Source of the DNA: Candidatus Rokuibacteriota bacterium
Lineage (GTDB): Bacteria; Methylomirabilota; Methylomirabilia; Rokubacteriales; CSP1-6
Assembly: GCA_003221515.1 (NCBI GenBank)
Contig: QHSI01000109.1
Location: forward strand, 1-64,000
Direction: 5' to 3'
DNA length: 64,000 nucleotides
Shown here: positions 40,644-49,803 of the stretch, piece by piece
Layout of the letters: every line of letters starts with the position of its first letter
Position numbering within the stretch: the first letter of the stretch is position 1
The notes under the pieces: model-generated
Seen by the model: only the letters and a program-made list of their open reading frames with translations
Databases searched by the model: none
What the model was told of the DNA's origin: nothing
Made by a program: the position numbers and the translations under genes

Positions 40644-41596
40644 CCGGTCAGGCCCTCCCCTTCCAGCGACGTCGCGATCCGCTGGGCTGTCCCGTCGGCG
40701 CCTCCGGATTCGTCGACGTCGATCCACTCGACGCCCGGCTCGCGCGCGAACCAGGTCCGCTGCCGCTTCGCGTAGCGCACGGTGTCGCGCTGCATGAGGC
40801 GCACGGCCTCGTCCGCCGCCAGCGTGCCGCGTACCACCTGCACGAACTCACGATAGCCGATCGACTGGAGCGCCGGCAGCTCCGGATGGTAGCCCCAGGC
40901 CAGCAGGCGCTGTACCTCGTCAAGGAGGCCCGCGGCCACGAACGCCGCGGCTCGCGCCTCGAGCCGCCTGGCGAGCGCCCGACGGTCCATCGAGAGCCCG
41001 AAGTAGGATACCTCGTAGGGGCCGTCGAGGTTCCGCCAGCGCTCCTGCTCCAGCACGGCGCCGCCCACGCGCGCCCTCTCGAGAGCGCGCATCACGCGAA
41101 CGTGGTCGTTGGGATGGAGCCGTTGGGCCACGGCCGGCGCCTGCGCCGCCAGCCGCGCGTGGAGCGCCGCGCGCCCCTCGCGCGCCGCGATGGACGCGAG
41201 CTCGTGGCGGAACGCCGGATCGGCCGGCGGGGCGGAGTCGAGCCCGCGCAGCAGCGCGCGGATGTAAAGCCCGGTGCCGCCGACGACGACCGGCAGACGG
41301 CCGCGGCTCTGGATCGCGCCGATCGCGAGCGCGGCGTCGTTGCGGAAGCGCGCGGCCTGATACCAATCGTCGGGGTTCACGACGTCGATCAGATGATGGG
41401 CGACAGCCCGCCGCTCCTCGAACGTCGGCTTGCCGGTGGCGACGTCCATGCCGCGGTAGACCTGGCGGGAGTCCGCGCTGATGACCTCGATCCCCATGCG
41501 CCGGGCCAGCGCCACGGCGACCGCCGTCTTGCCGACCCCGGTGGGCCCGGCGATCACGATCACTCTCGGTCTGGAGCCGTCCATCACCATATCCAC
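40640..41596 (-). CDS. miaA: tRNA dimethylallyltransferase MiaA
   Basis: A 318-residue enzyme adding dimethylallyl to A37 of tRNAs reading UNN codons. P-loop VIAGPTGVGKTAVAVALARR, then ISADSRQVYRGMDVATGKPT, VGGTGLYIRALLRGLD and YAKRQRTWFAREPGVEWID. GTG, then two in-frame ATGs could each start it; the catalytic P-loop is unaffected. It is 43 nt after mutL and coupled to hflX, the conserved mutL-miaA-hflX order (hfq is absent). Confidence 0.95.
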   Translation of the reverse strand: MDMVMDGSRPRVIVIAGPTGVGKTAVAVALARRMGIEVISADSRQVYRGMDVATGKPTFEERRAVAHHLIDVVNPDDWYQAARFRNDAALAIGAIQSRGRLPVVVGGTGLYIRALLRGLDSAPPADPAFRHELASIAAREGRAALHARLAAQAPAVAQRLHPNDHVRVMRALERARVGGAVLEQERWRNLDGPYEVSYFGLSMDRRALARRLEARAAAFVAAGLLDEVQRLLAWGYHPELPALQSIGYREFVQVVRGTLAADEAVRLMQRDTVRYAKRQRTWFAREPGVEWIDVDESGGADGTAQRIATSLEGEGLTG

Positions 41597-41639
41597 TCTA
41601 TCAGCCTTGATTCAAAGAGCTTCCGGCCAGAGACCCGGG

Positions 41640-43316
41640 CTACCAATTGCGCTTGAGCTCCCGGCGGATGTCGTGGAGGGAGACGCGGCTGACGATCGGC
41701 CGTCCGTGAGGGCAGAAGTACGGTGTCTCGGTCACCGAGAGCTCGGCGACCAGCCGCTCCATCTCCTCGCGGGCGAGCGGCGTGTTGGCCTTCACCGCGG
41801 CCCGGCACGCCACGAACGCCAGGGCGCGGTCGAGTGTCGGCTTGTCTGCGCCCGGCCCCGCGAGCTCGTCCACGGCGGCTTCGATCAGCCGCTTGGGCTC
41901 GTCGCCCTTGAGCAGCGCGGGCACCGCGCGCAGGACGATCGCCGGGCCGCCGAATCCCTCGAACGCGAAGCCCAGACGCTCCAGGGGCTCGCGCCAGCGC
42001 TCGAGCAGCGTGGACGCCGCCGGCGGCAGCTCGAGTGGCTCGGCAAAAAGCAACGCCTGGGCCGCGGGCACGCCCTCGCGGAGCTCGTGCTGCAGGCGCT
42101 CGAACAGCACCCGCTCGTGCGCGACGTGCTGGTCGAGGAAGAACACCTCGTCCTCCGAGGTGGACACGACGAACGTGTCCTGCACCTGGCCGAGCACGCG
42201 TCCGAAGAGGCCCCGGGCCTGGCCGGGACCAGTCGCGTCCCCGAACAGGGCGACCTGCTCCGCGACTCCGCTGAACGTCGTCGCGCTCGGTCGGTCGTCA
42301 CCCTCGGCGCGCACCTCCACGCCCGGCATGACGCCCGGGCGCCTGAGCGCCGCCTGGGTGGCCGCGGCGACCATCTCGTAGATGAGGCGCGGATGGCGGA
42401 AGCGCACCCACGCCTTCGTCGGGTGGACGTTCACGTCCACGTCGGCCTCGGGCAGCGTGATCCCGAGTACGACGAGCGGGAAACGATCGCGGGCCAGCAG
42501 GGGCCGATAGGCGTCGAGCGTCGCCTGGAGCAGCGCGGGATCGCGCACGGGACGTCCGTTCACGATGAGGACGATCTCGTCACGGTTGCCGCGGACGAGG
42601 TCGGGCGGGCTCGCCAGCCCGCGCACGGAGACGCCGTGCTCCGTCCGCTCGACAGCCAGCAGCCGCTCGGCGACATCGTGGCTCCACACCGCTCCGACGC
42701 GCTGGCGCAAGTCGGCCGCGAGCGGCGCCGTCAACGCGACGCGCGCGTTGTTCGCGACGCGGAGGTGCACGTGAGGATGCGCCAGCGCGAGCTGGGTGAC
42801 GACGCGGAGGCTCGCCGACAGCTCGGTGGCTGGCGACTTGAGGAACTTGAGCCGCGCGGGCGTGTTGTAGAACAGGTCGCGCACCTCGACGCTCGTGCCC
42901 GGATCGCCCGGCACCGCGAGGCGCTGCACGACCGTGCCGCCCTCTCCCGCCAGACGCAGCCCCTCCGCCGCCGCGCGCGCCCGGCTCGTGAGCGTGAAGC
43001 GCGAGACGGCGCAGATGGCCGCCAGGGCCTCACCCCGGAATCCGAGCGTCGCGATCGCATCGAGGTCCTCGTCGGATGCGAGCTTCGAGGTGGCGTGCCG
43101 CTCGAGCGCCAGCGGCAGCTCGTCCGCGGCCATCCCGATGCCGTCGTCGGTCACGCGGATCAGCGCCGCACCGCCGTCGCGCAAATCGACGGTCACCGCC
43201 CGCGCACCCGCGTCCAGCGCGTTCTCGACCAGCTCCTTCACCGCGGAGGCCGGACGTTCGACGACTTCACCCGCGGCGATCTTGTTCACGAGGTGGTCGG
43301 GCAGTCTTCGGATCAT
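41640..43316 (-). CDS. mutL: DNA mismatch repair protein MutL, endonuclease type
   Basis: A 558-residue MutL. N-terminal GHKL ATPase: HLVNKIAAGEVVERPASAVK, ELVENALDAGA, RVTDDGIGM and TLGFRGEALAAI. C-terminal nuclease metal motif: DQHVAHERVLFERL (D-Q-H-x3-E-x4-E form with Val for the first Ala) and CPHGRP near the end, so it should nick DNA as in MutH-less bacteria. It starts at the ATG at 43316 within the ATGA overlap with mutS. Confidence 0.95.
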   Translation of the reverse strand: MIRRLPDHLVNKIAAGEVVERPASAVKELVENALDAGARAVTVDLRDGGAALIRVTDDGIGMAADELPLALERHATSKLASDEDLDAIATLGFRGEALAAICAVSRFTLTSRARAAAEGLRLAGEGGTVVQRLAVPGDPGTSVEVRDLFYNTPARLKFLKSPATELSASLRVVTQLALAHPHVHLRVANNARVALTAPLAADLRQRVGAVWSHDVAERLLAVERTEHGVSVRGLASPPDLVRGNRDEIVLIVNGRPVRDPALLQATLDAYRPLLARDRFPLVVLGITLPEADVDVNVHPTKAWVRFRHPRLIYEMVAAATQAALRRPGVMPGVEVRAEGDDRPSATTFSGVAEQVALFGDATGPGQARGLFGRVLGQVQDTFVVSTSEDEVFFLDQHVAHERVLFERLQHELREGVPAAQALLFAEPLELPPAASTLLERWREPLERLGFAFEGFGGPAIVLRAVPALLKGDEPKRLIEAAVDELAGPGADKPTLDRALAFVACRAAVKANTPLAREEMERLVAELSVTETPYFCPHGRPIVSRVSLHDIRRELKRNW

Positions 43317-46126
43317 TGTAGCGGGGGCCTCGAGGTCGGATCGGGCCGAGGGTGGCCTGAGGTAGGTGCTTGCTGGCTCCGGTCCTGCTGGGCCTCCGCT
43401 TGGTGGTGCCGATCCTGCCGGGACTCCGCTGGGTTTTGCGGGTCCTCTTGAGACTTCGTTTCGCGGGGCCAATCCTGGTGAGATGGGGGCTGGCGGTGCT
43501 GCTCCGGATGGGACGTGGCTTGGTGGTGCCGGTCCTGTTGTTCCGACGCTTGGCGTTCTTGTTGGCGTCCGTGCTGCCATTTCGCGAGGAGGTTGAGGGC
43601 TTCGATCGGGGTGAGATGGGCCAGGTCGAGGCTCGCCAGCTCGGTCAGCATCGGGTCCGGATGCGTCGCCGGAGCGAAGAGGCCGAGCTGCACGGCGTCG
43701 GTCGCGTCGGTCTGCAGCTGTCCGGCCTCCTCGAGCTCGGCGAGGAGCGCCTTGGACCGCGCGATGACGGCGGCGGGCAAACCCGCGAGCCGCGCGACCT
43801 GGATGCCATAGGACCGATCAGTGCCGCCCGGCTGCACCTTGTGCAGGAAGACGATCTCGTCGTTCCACTCGCGGACGGCCACGTGGAAGTTCCTCACGGC
43901 GCCCAGCCGGCCCGCGAGCCGCGTCAGCTCGTGGAAGTGCGTCGCGAACAGAACCCGTGCGCCGTGTCCCCCCTCGTGCAGCGCCTCCACGACCGCCCAG
44001 GCGATCGCGAGGCCGTCGAAGGTCGACGTGCCCCGCCCGACCTCGTCGAGCAGCACCAGGCTGCGCGACGTGACGTTGTTCAGGATCGTCGCGGTCTCCA
44101 CCATCTCGACCAGGAACGTGCTCTGGCCCCGCGCGAGGTTGTCCTGCGCGCCGACGCGCGTGAACACGCGGTCGAGGACGCCGATCCGGGCTTCGCGCGC
44201 AGGGACGAAGGCGCCCATCTGCGCCATGATCACGATGTGGGCCGTCTGGCGCAGATAGACCGACTTCCCCGACATGTTCGGCCCGGTGAGGATGACGATC
44301 CGCGCATCACGGTCGAGGGCCAGGTCATTCGGTGTCACCGGGGTGCCGGCGCGCGCCTCGAGCACGGGATGCCGGCCCTCGACGATCGCGAGCGTGTCGC
44401 CGCGATCGACCAGCGGCCGCACGTGGCCGCGCGCGTGCGCTACCTCGGCCAGCGACGCGAACACGTCGAGCCGGGCCAGCGCGCGGGCCGTCGCCAGGAG
44501 CTCGTCCGCGCGCGCCGCCACGCGCCGGCGCACGTCCTCGAACAGCTCGTACTCGAGCTTCCGACGCCGCTCGTCGGCGCCGAGCGCCTTCGCTTCGTAT
44601 TCTTTCAGCTCGGGCGTCACGTAGCGCTCGGCGCCGGTGAGCGTCTGCCGCCGCACGTACTCGGCGGGCACGCGCGCGGCCTGCGCGTGGGTCACCTCGA
44701 TGCCGTAGCCGAACACGCGATTGAATCGGACCCGGAGACTCGAGAGCCCCGTCCGGGCGCGCTCCCGTTCCTCCAGCCCGGCGATCCACGCCCGCGCCTC
44801 ACGGGCATCGCGCACGAGGGCCGAGAGCCCCTCGTGCCAGCTCTCGCGGATCACACCGCCGTCGTGGAGGGTCAGCGGCGGCTCGTCCTCGAGCGCCGCC
44901 GCCAGGAACTCGCGCAGCTCGTCCAGGGGCGCCAGTGCGGCGCGCGCTTCGCCGATCGACTCCGCGTCGAACGCTTCGGCGGCACGGCGGATCTGGGCGA
45001 GCGGCGACAGGCACGCGCGCAGACCGACGAGGTCGCGCGCGTGGGCGACCCCGAGGGTCGCGCGGCTGGCCAGCCGTTCGAGGTCGCCGACGCCGCGCAG
45101 GAGCGTGCGCAGGCGCGTCCGCTCGGCGGGCGCCTCGACCAGCGCGCCGATCGCCGCCTGGCGCGGCGCGATCGCCGCGGGGTCGAACAGCGGCCGCAGG
45201 AGCCACTGGCGCAGGAGGCGAGCCCCCATCGGCGTCACCGTCTCGTCGAGCACGCCGAAGAGCGAGTCCCGGACGCTGCCCCCGCTCGACTCGAGCAGCT
45301 CGAGCGTCGCGACCGCCGTCTCGTCGAGCGCCAGCGAGTCCGACGCGGTCAGGCGCTGCAGGCGCGTGAGATGGCCGAGAGCGTCGCCCTGGGTCGCGCG
45401 CAGGTACGCGAGCGCGGCCGACGCCGCCCCGAGGCCGGCGCCGAGGTCGCCGACGCCGAAGGGATCCAGCGACTCGACGCGGAAGTGGGCGCAGAGGTCG
45501 GCCGCCGCCCGTCGAGGCGCGAAGGTCGCGGGATCGCAGAAGGTCAGGGCCGCGCCGGTCGCCTGCAGGCGCGCCATGGCTGCCGGGTTCGCGCGCAGCG
45601 AGTCCGGCACGAGGATCTCGCTGGGGCGCCGCAGGAGCGCAGCCGAGAGAATCTCCGTCTCGGACGGGCCATCTTCGCCGACCCAGAACTCGCCCGTCGA
45701 GACGTCGACCAGCGCGACGCCCGTGGCGTCCCGCGCGGGGCCCAGCGCCAGCAGAAAGTTGTTTGCGGCGCCCTCGAGGTACGCGGTGTCGGTAAGGGTG
45801 CCCGGCGTGATGACCCGCACGACGCCGCGCCGCAGGAGCTTCTTCTGCCGTCCGGGCGCCTCGAGCTGCTCGCACACCGCAATCTTCTGTCCCACGCGGA
45901 CCAGGCGCGCGATGTAGGCGTCCGCCGCGTGGTGGGGAATCCCGGCCATCGGCGCCCCCTGGCGCGCCGTCAACGTGATCTGCAGAAGCCGGGCCGCCAG
46001 CTCGGCGTCCTCGAAGAAGGTCTCGTAGAAATCGCCAAGACGGAAGAAGAGCAAGTGATCGGGATAGCGCCGCTTCAGCTCCTGGTACTGCTGCATCATC
46101 GGCGAGAGCGCGTCGCGATCAGCCAA
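43313..46126 (-). CDS. mutS: DNA mismatch repair protein MutS with long low-complexity tail
   Basis: A 937-residue MutS. The mismatch-binding Phe-x-Glu is in FRLGDFYETFFEDA. The ATPase has TGPNMSGKSVYLRQTAHIVI, LVLLDEVGRGTSTFDGLAIA and VLFATHFHELT. Normal MutS ends near LDLAHLTPIEALNLLAKWQ. Here about 75 further residues are almost only Gln, His, Ser, Pro, Asp, Arg and Glu, with QQDRHHQA-type units repeated imperfectly. TTG start. It overlaps the HIT gene by 8 nt and mutL by 4 nt. Confidence 0.95.
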   Translation of the reverse strand: MADRDALSPMMQQYQELKRRYPDHLLFFRLGDFYETFFEDAELAARLLQITLTARQGAPMAGIPHHAADAYIARLVRVGQKIAVCEQLEAPGRQKKLLRRGVVRVITPGTLTDTAYLEGAANNFLLALGPARDATGVALVDVSTGEFWVGEDGPSETEILSAALLRRPSEILVPDSLRANPAAMARLQATGAALTFCDPATFAPRRAAADLCAHFRVESLDPFGVGDLGAGLGAASAALAYLRATQGDALGHLTRLQRLTASDSLALDETAVATLELLESSGGSVRDSLFGVLDETVTPMGARLLRQWLLRPLFDPAAIAPRQAAIGALVEAPAERTRLRTLLRGVGDLERLASRATLGVAHARDLVGLRACLSPLAQIRRAAEAFDAESIGEARAALAPLDELREFLAAALEDEPPLTLHDGGVIRESWHEGLSALVRDAREARAWIAGLEERERARTGLSSLRVRFNRVFGYGIEVTHAQAARVPAEYVRRQTLTGAERYVTPELKEYEAKALGADERRRKLEYELFEDVRRRVAARADELLATARALARLDVFASLAEVAHARGHVRPLVDRGDTLAIVEGRHPVLEARAGTPVTPNDLALDRDARIVILTGPNMSGKSVYLRQTAHIVIMAQMGAFVPAREARIGVLDRVFTRVGAQDNLARGQSTFLVEMVETATILNNVTSRSLVLLDEVGRGTSTFDGLAIAWAVVEALHEGGHGARVLFATHFHELTRLAGRLGAVRNFHVAVREWNDEIVFLHKVQPGGTDRSYGIQVARLAGLPAAVIARSKALLAELEEAGQLQTDATDAVQLGLFAPATHPDPMLTELASLDLAHLTPIEALNLLAKWQHGRQQERQASEQQDRHHQATSHPEQHRQPPSHQDWPRETKSQEDPQNPAESRQDRHHQAEAQQDRSQQAPTSGHPRPDPTSRPPLQ

Positions 46127-46601
46127 CGAGACGGCCCTTCAGCCGGTCGAACGTGGTTTCCGGCGACTCCGGGATCACGCGCGCGTCGCCCACGACGGAC
46201 ATGAAATTGTTGTCGCCGTTCCACCGGGGCACGACGTGGACGTGCAGGTGGTCGAGAATGCCCGCGCCCGCGACCCGGCCCTGATTGATCCCGACGTTGA
46301 AGCCCTCCGCCCGGTACTCGGCGGTGATCGCCGTGATCGCGATGGTGACGAGTTGCATCAGATCTGACATCTCGCCCGGCGTCACGTCGGTGAGCGCGCC
46401 GACGTGCCGGTTGAGCACGGCCATGACGTGGCCGGCCGCGTAGGGATAGAGGTTGAGGATCAGGAACGCCTGGGCGCGTCGGAGGAGCACAAGGTGCCGG
46501 CGGTCGTCGGTTCCGGTGACGGCGTCGCAGAAGACACACCCGACAGGCGACTTGGCGGCGCCGATGTAGCTCATGCGCCACGGCGCCCACAGGTGTTTCA
46601 C
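46119..46601 (-). CDS. HIT-family hydrolase (Ap4A phosphorylase-like)
   Basis: A 160-residue histidine-triad protein. The triad is HLHVHVVPRW (H-x-H-x-H with the nucleophilic central His); the ILNLYPYAAGHVMAVLNRHV segment and two Cys (GCVFCD) of the zinc-binding N-terminus are present. These proteins hydrolyse or phosphorolyse dinucleoside polyphosphates or adenylated compounds. GTG start. It lies 16 nt after hup and overlaps mutS. Confidence 0.9.
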   Translation of the reverse strand: MKHLWAPWRMSYIGAAKSPVGCVFCDAVTGTDDRRHLVLLRRAQAFLILNLYPYAAGHVMAVLNRHVGALTDVTPGEMSDLMQLVTIAITAITAEYRAEGFNVGINQGRVAGAGILDHLHVHVVPRWNGDNNFMSVVGDARVIPESPETTFDRLKGRLVG

Positions 46602-46617
46602 GCCGGCTGAAGGGACC

Positions 46618-46893
46618 TCAGCCGTTGACCAGCTCGCGCAGTCGCTTTCCTACCTTGAAGAACGGCACACGCTTCTGCGGGACGTCCACGCTCGACCCGG
46701 TCTTGGGGTTGCGGCCCTTTCGTGAATTGCGGTGACGGATCCGGAAGCTCCCGAAGCCGCGCAGCTCGACCTTGTCGCCCTTCGACAGCGCGTCGGTGAT
46801 GTTGTCGAAGACAGTATTGACGATCGTCTCGGTCTCCTTCTTGGTCAGACTGGAGACCTTGGACACCTCGTCGATCAGGTCGGCTTTGGTCAT
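46618..46893 (-). CDS. HU/IHF-family DNA-binding protein
   Basis: A 91-residue nucleoid protein: MTKADLIDEVSKVSSLTKKE, the arm region RIRHRNSRKGRNPKTGSSVD and the C-terminal VPFFKVGKRLRELVNG. It resembles HU-beta/IHF-beta; a second member is at 33856. The ATG at 46893 (GACGGGAGCAGACG upstream) replaces the track start at 46977. A sigma-70-like promoter lies about 50 nt upstream, so the hup-HIT-mutS-mutL run probably starts here. Confidence 0.88.
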   Translation of the reverse strand: MTKADLIDEVSKVSSLTKKETETIVNTVFDNITDALSKGDKVELRGFGSFRIRHRNSRKGRNPKTGSSVDVPQKRVPFFKVGKRLRELVNG

Positions 46894-46943
46894 CGTCTGC
46901 TCCCGTCGCAATTCGAACATCGGCCGGCGTCGATCCCAAAGCA

Positions 46944-46973
46944 AACCTAGCACGCTGATTTCGAGAATGTCAA
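46944..46973 (-). promoter_or_regulatory. Sigma-70-like promoter for the HU/IHF gene
   Basis: On the minus strand: TTGACA, an 18-nt spacer, then TAGGTT, ending 51 nt before the ATG. The -35 is perfect and the -10 matches at four of six. It fits the start of the hup-mutS-mutL operon. Confidence 0.5.
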
Positions 46974-47176
46974 CCATCGTAAGGAGTTAGACATCACCCC
47001 GCGCCCCTCCCCGCCGAGCCCGCCAGCCGAGGCGGAAACGTCGACACGACGCTGTGTTGCCCATCGATGGCCGCGGGGAGTCACACACAAACGCTCCCTC
47101 TTTCCACTCGTGTCGACGGGATGTTACAGCAATATCAGTTGTACTGAGCTTGAGCGTTTGTGGCCAATTCGCGCCG

Positions 47177-48220
47177 TCAGTCCATCAGATAGAGCGGGGT
47201 CTTGAAGACCGGCAACGAGGGCGCGAGACCCGTCCATCCGCGAAGATCGAGCTGGTTCCGCAGCAGATCGAAGAGCGACAGCTTGCGCTTGGGGCCGATG
47301 ACGGCCGGAGACTTCGGGAGGCCGGCCAGCGCCGCGGCGCCGTCGACGGCGTCGTCGAGCCCGCCGAGCGCGTCGATCATCTTGAGCTTCTGCGCCTGCA
47401 CGCCCGAGACGACCCGTCCGTCCGCGAACCCGAGGACCTGCGCGCGGTCGAGCTTCCGGCCGGCGGCCACCGCGGCGATGAACTGCCCGTGGACGTCGTC
47501 GAGCATCGCCTGCAGCACCTGGCGCTCCTCGGGCGTCATCGCGCGCGCGATGCTGCCGATGTCTTTCAATCGCCCGGCCTTCACGACCACGTAATCCACG
47601 CCAACCTTCTTCATGAGGGCATCGACGTTCGCCAGCCGCATGATCACCCCGATCGATCCGGTGAGCGTGCCGGGGTTGGCGTAGATCCGGTCGGCCGCGA
47701 CCGCCACGTAGTAGCCGCCCGAGGCGGCGACGGCGCCGAGCGACGCGACGACCGGCTTGCCCGACTCGCGCAGGCGCGTCAGCGCGGCGTGGACTTCCTG
47801 GGTGGGCGCGACCACCCCGCCCGGGCTGTTGATCCGGATCACGACCGCCTTGACGAGCGGGTTCTCGCGATGGGACTTCAGCTCGCGGAGCAGATCGTCG
47901 ACGTCGACGATGACGCCCTCGAGCTCGACGACGGCGACGCGGCCGCCGAAGAGCGGCCCGCCCCCGCTCGCCGGAGCCAGCGACGCCGCGAGCGTGGCGA
48001 CAAAGATCGCGGCCACCCCGAGGTAGATCGCCAGGGCGGCGGCGACGATGGCGCTTCGACGGACCGGCTTATTCCTCGTCGTCGTCGTAGTCGTCGCGCT
48101 GCTTGCCGCCGCGTCGCCCGCGGCGCCCGCCGCCCCGTTCCTCTTCCTTGGGCACCTCGACGATCGCGTGCGCCAGCTCCTTGAGCGAGAGGCCGATGCG
48201 GCGCTCGTTCTGGTCGACAC
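47177..48220 (-). CDS. sppA: Signal peptide peptidase SppA (36K type)
   Basis: A membrane-anchored serine protease of the S49 family degrading cleaved signal peptides. An N-terminal helix (IVAAALAIYLGVAAIFVATL) precedes VAVVELEGVIVDVDDLLREL. The nucleophile-region motifs are VIRINSPGGVVAPTQEVHAA and GAVAASGGYYVAVAADRIYA; the catalytic Ser lies in VAASGGYY and the Lys in LKDIGS. 347 residues in the track, but the first ~45 are low complexity, lie inside rpsA and include a TTTTTT run; no ATG, GTG or TTG exists nearer the helix. The real start is unclear. Confidence 0.88.
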   Translation of the reverse strand: MSTRTSAASASRSRSWRTRSSRCPRKRNGAAGAAGDAAASSATTTTTTRNKPVRRSAIVAAALAIYLGVAAIFVATLAASLAPASGGGPLFGGRVAVVELEGVIVDVDDLLRELKSHRENPLVKAVVIRINSPGGVVAPTQEVHAALTRLRESGKPVVASLGAVAASGGYYVAVAADRIYANPGTLTGSIGVIMRLANVDALMKKVGVDYVVVKAGRLKDIGSIARAMTPEERQVLQAMLDDVHGQFIAAVAAGRKLDRAQVLGFADGRVVSGVQAQKLKMIDALGGLDDAVDGAAALAGLPKSPAVIGPKRKLSLFDLLRNQLDLRGWTGLAPSLPVFKTPLYLMD

Positions 48221-49781
48221 GGATGACCAGCAGCGTCAGCTCGTCGCCGACCGTGACCAGCTCGTCGGGGCGGCCGATCGGACGGTTCGACATCTGCGAG
48301 ATGTGAAGGAGCCCGTCCACGCCAGGCTCCAGCTCCACGAAGGCGCCGAAGTCGGTGAGGCGGACCACCTTGCCGGTAACCCGCGAGCCCATCGGGTACC
48401 GCTGGGCGACAGTGGTCCACGGATCGGGCTGGATCTGCTTGAGCCCGAGCGAGATACGCTTGTTCTCGCGATCGAGGTTCAGAATCTGCGTCTCGAGCTC
48501 CTGCCCCTTCTTGAGGATCTCCGAGGGATGCCCCACGTTGCGGGTCCAGGACATGTCCGAGATGTGCAGCAGCCCGTCCACGCCCGGCTCGAGCTCGATG
48601 AACGCCCCGAAGTCGGTGAGGTTGCGGACGCGCCCGAGCGTCCGCGCACCGGGCTTGTAGCGCTGCTCGATCGTCGCCCACGGATCAGGCTCGACCTGCT
48701 TCATGCCCAGCGAGATCCGCTTGGCGCCGCGGTTGACGTCGAGCACGATCACCTCGACCTCGTCGCCGACATTGACGAGCTTCGAGGGATGGCGGACCCG
48801 GCGGGTCCAGGACATCTCCGAGACGTGAACGAGCCCTTCGACACCGGGCTCGAGCTCGATGAACGCGCCGTAGTTGGTGAGGCTCACGACCTTGCCGTGC
48901 GTCTTGGTGCCGGCGGCGTACGTCTTCTCGACACGCTCCCACGGGTCCGACGACTTCTGCTTGTAGCCGAGCGAGACGCGGCCCGTCTCGCGGTCGAAGT
49001 GGAGGACGACCACCTCGACCTGGTCACCGACCTGGAAGATCTCCGAGGGATGGCCGACTCGGCCCCAGCTCATGTCGGTCACGTGCAGCAGCCCGTCGAT
49101 CCCACCGAGATCGATGAAGGCGCCGTAGTCCGTGATGTTCTTCACGGTGCCGGTGAGCACCATGCCCTCGGACAGCACCTCGAGCGTGTGCTTCTTCTTC
49201 TCCTCGCGCTCCTCCTCGAGGACCGAGCGGCGGGAGAGCACCACGTTGCCGCGGCGGCGATTGAGCTTGATGACCTTCGCCCGGATCGTCTGGCCCACCA
49301 TGGAGGCCAGGTTCTTCACCGGCCGGAGGTCCACCTGCGAGCCCGGCAGGAACGCCTTGACCCCGACGTCGACGGCGAGGCCGCCCTTGACGACCTCGAC
49401 CACCCGCCCCTCGACCGGCGCGGATTTCTCGTACGCCTGGGTGATCGCGTCCCAGACCTTGATCTTGTCGGCCTTGTCCTTCGAGAGGACGATGAGGCCT
49501 TCGGAGTCCTCCTTGGCCTCGAGGTAGACCTCGATCTCCTCGCCCACCTTCGGCAGCACGCCGTGCCGGTGGAACTCCTCGATCGGGATCGCTCCCTCGC
49601 TCTTGTAACCCACGTCCACGAGCACCTCGCTCGCGCCGACGTGGACGACACGGCCGCGGACGACCTCACCCTCTTCGAACTCGGTGACGCCGGTGCCGTA
49701 CCAGTCCTCCATCCGTTCCTCGGCCGCGTCTCCGCCCTCCCCGCGCGGTCCGCCGAGGGTCTGCTTTGGTTCGTTCATCAT
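48069..49781 (-). CDS. rpsA: 30S ribosomal protein S1
   Basis: A 570-residue S1 with six OB-fold S1 domains; repeated units read KITDYGAFIDLGGIDGLLHV, NYGAFIELEPGVEGLVHVSE, DFGAFIELEPGVDGLLHISD and LTDFGAFVELEPGVDGLLHI. It unfolds mRNA and brings it to the ribosome. The C-terminal tail is acidic/Gly-rich, ending DDYDDDEE. Two adjacent ATG codons (49781, 49778) follow GGGAGGAACTGGCGGC. It overlaps the ORF assigned to sppA by about 150 nt. Confidence 0.96.
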   Translation of the reverse strand: MMNEPKQTLGGPRGEGGDAAEERMEDWYGTGVTEFEEGEVVRGRVVHVGASEVLVDVGYKSEGAIPIEEFHRHGVLPKVGEEIEVYLEAKEDSEGLIVLSKDKADKIKVWDAITQAYEKSAPVEGRVVEVVKGGLAVDVGVKAFLPGSQVDLRPVKNLASMVGQTIRAKVIKLNRRRGNVVLSRRSVLEEEREEKKKHTLEVLSEGMVLTGTVKNITDYGAFIDLGGIDGLLHVTDMSWGRVGHPSEIFQVGDQVEVVVLHFDRETGRVSLGYKQKSSDPWERVEKTYAAGTKTHGKVVSLTNYGAFIELEPGVEGLVHVSEMSWTRRVRHPSKLVNVGDEVEVIVLDVNRGAKRISLGMKQVEPDPWATIEQRYKPGARTLGRVRNLTDFGAFIELEPGVDGLLHISDMSWTRNVGHPSEILKKGQELETQILNLDRENKRISLGLKQIQPDPWTTVAQRYPMGSRVTGKVVRLTDFGAFVELEPGVDGLLHISQMSNRPIGRPDELVTVGDELTLLVIRVDQNERRIGLSLKELAHAIVEVPKEEERGGGRRGRRGGKQRDDYDDDEE

Positions 49782-49803
49782 GCCGCCAGTTCCTCCCGTC
49801 CTT

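Noticed and set aside
43370-46204. 944-codon plus-strand ORF opposite mutS
   Set aside because: No domain or ribosome site; full overlap with mutS, whose motifs are complete.
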